Assembly: GCA_017548225.1 (NCBI GenBank)
Contig: JAFYMV010000266.1
Location: forward strand, 1 to 6,173
Direction of reading: 5' to 3'
Origin: Bacteroidaceae bacterium
GTDB taxonomy: Bacteria > Bacteroidota > Bacteroidia > Bacteroidales > Bacteroidaceae
DNA: 6,173 nucleotides
The notes beneath the pieces are model-generated. The model saw only the letters and a list, made by a program, of their open reading frames with translations. It was not told where the DNA came from and did not search any database. This document shows positions 5,651 to 6,173 of this stretch, piece by piece. The position numbers and the translations under genes were made by a program. How positions within the stretch are numbered: the stretch's first letter is position 1; each line of letters starts with the position of its first letter.

Positions 5651-5689
5651 GGCTTTTAACCATTAGCTAACAGCTAATGGCTAAAAGCT
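5651..5689. repeat. Long imperfect palindrome overlapping the nth stop codon
   Basis: GGCTTTTAACCATTAGCT (5651-5668) pairs with AGCTAATGGCTAAAAGCT (5672-5689) around the loop AAC: 18 positions with one mismatch (A5659 against C5681) and one G-T wobble. The nth stop codon and its last codons are in the right arm. On the minus strand no T run follows, so it is not a standard intrinsic terminator. It could protect or define the 3' end of the nth transcript, or be an inserted intergenic repeat. Confidence 0.75.
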
Positions 5690-6173
5690 CTTCACCTGAA
5701 ATGACTTGCAGAGCGATTGCAATCCACAAGATTCACATTTAGGTTTACGGGCTATGCAGGTGTAGCGCCCATGCAGGATAAGCCAGTGGTGAGCAATGGG
5801 GACCAATTCGCTAGGAACATAGCGCATGAGCTCCTTCTCTACACTATAAGGAGTAGTGCAACGCGCAGAGACCAAGCCTATGCGGTGGCTCACACGAAAC
5901 ACATGGGTATCGACAGCAAAAGCAGCCTTGCCCCACACAACGGACTGGATTACATTGGCAGTCTTGCGCCCTACTCCTGGCAGGCGTACCAGTTCTTCTA
6001 ATGTATCGGGGACCTCACCGCCAAAGTCACGCACGAGCATCTGTGCCATCCCCACCAGGTGCTTGGCCTTGTTGTTGGGGTATGACACACTCTTGATATA
6101 CTCGAATATCACCTCTGGCGTAGCCAGCGCCATAGCTTCGGCAGTAGGATAATCGTACATGAGACGCGGGGTA
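5681..6173 (-). CDS. nth: Endonuclease III, C-terminal part, cut by window edge
   Basis: This base-excision-repair DNA glycosylase/AP lyase removes oxidised pyrimidines. The frame stays open to the right edge: before the Met codon at 6160 it reads TPRL, matching the conserved TP-x-L upstream of YPTAEAMA, so that Met is internal and the true start lies outside. About 163 codons are present of roughly 210, so about 50 N-terminal residues are missing. Counting from that Met, the helix-hairpin-helix LPGVGRKTANV (60-70) holds the catalytic lysine K66, and VDTH holds the catalytic aspartate D84. HHWLILHGRYTCIARKP (124-140) leads into the [4Fe-4S] cluster ligands C135, C142, C145 and C151, with the expected C-x6-C-x2-C-x5-C spacing. 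It is convergent with glmM, and its stop codon lies in a long palindrome. Confidence 0.97.
   Translation of the reverse strand, partial: TPRLMYDYPTAEAMALATPEVIFEYIKSVSYPNNKAKHLVGMAQMLVRDFGGEVPDTLEELVRLPGVGRKTANVIQSVVWGKAAFAVDTHVFRVSHRIGLVSARCTTPYSVEKELMRYVPSELVPIAHHWLILHGRYTCIARKPKCESCGLQSLCKSFQVKSF

Noticed and set aside
5717..6152. Two plus-strand open frames of 94 and 98 codons across nth
   Set aside because: They are opposite the conserved nth coding frame, which has intact catalytic and cluster residues.
6158..6160. Met codon as a possible start of nth
   Set aside because: The frame stays open upstream and encodes TPRL, matching conserved endonuclease III sequence, so the real start lies beyond the window.

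Overview
The window reads as ordinary chromosome of a Bacteroidota bacterium, most likely order Bacteroidales and close to Prevotella or Bacteroides. Three things point there. Starts lack Shine-Dalgarno sequences and have A/T-rich leaders. Nearly every transcription unit has a TAnnTTTG -7 element about 10-30 nt upstream, twice with a TTTG -33 element 20 nt before it. A DUF4827-type lipoprotein gene sits directly before an archaeal-type glmM, a pairing I recall from Bacteroidales. The genus is an inference.

Layout from left to right. The 5' part of panC (pantothenate synthetase) lies on the minus strand and runs off the left edge. Next comes a gene-free stretch of about 600 bp filled with intergenic repeats: three tandem units plus one half copy of a palindromic repeat, a TGTCAT...ATGACA-bounded element, and a degenerate third motif. 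nrnA (DHH/DHHA1 phosphoesterase) follows on the minus strand. A 310-bp divergent intergenic region separates it from cysK (cysteine synthase) on the plus strand; it carries a promoter for each side and a 15-bp direct repeat. A strong hairpin terminator closes cysK, and a minus-strand tRNA-Thr(CGT) converges on it. Then a plus-strand two-gene operon encodes the DUF4827-like lipoprotein and GlmM, closed by a 16-bp-stem terminator. The C-terminal part of nth (endonuclease III) converges on it from the right edge.

The genes are housekeeping: coenzyme A precursor synthesis (panC), nanoRNA/pAp turnover (nrnA), cysteine synthesis (cysK), translation (tRNA-Thr), cell-wall amino-sugar synthesis (glmM) and base-excision repair (nth). 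nrnA and cysK are divergent and could be linked through sulfur metabolism, because pAp is a by-product of sulfate assimilation. That link is inference only.

I found no mobile element, CRISPR array, defence cassette or evident new system. The most interesting signals are non-coding: a palindromic repeat whose arms covary between copies and whose first copy appears to supply the panC promoter, matching promoter elements facing away from each other between nrnA and cysK, and strongly different codon use in cysK and glmM.
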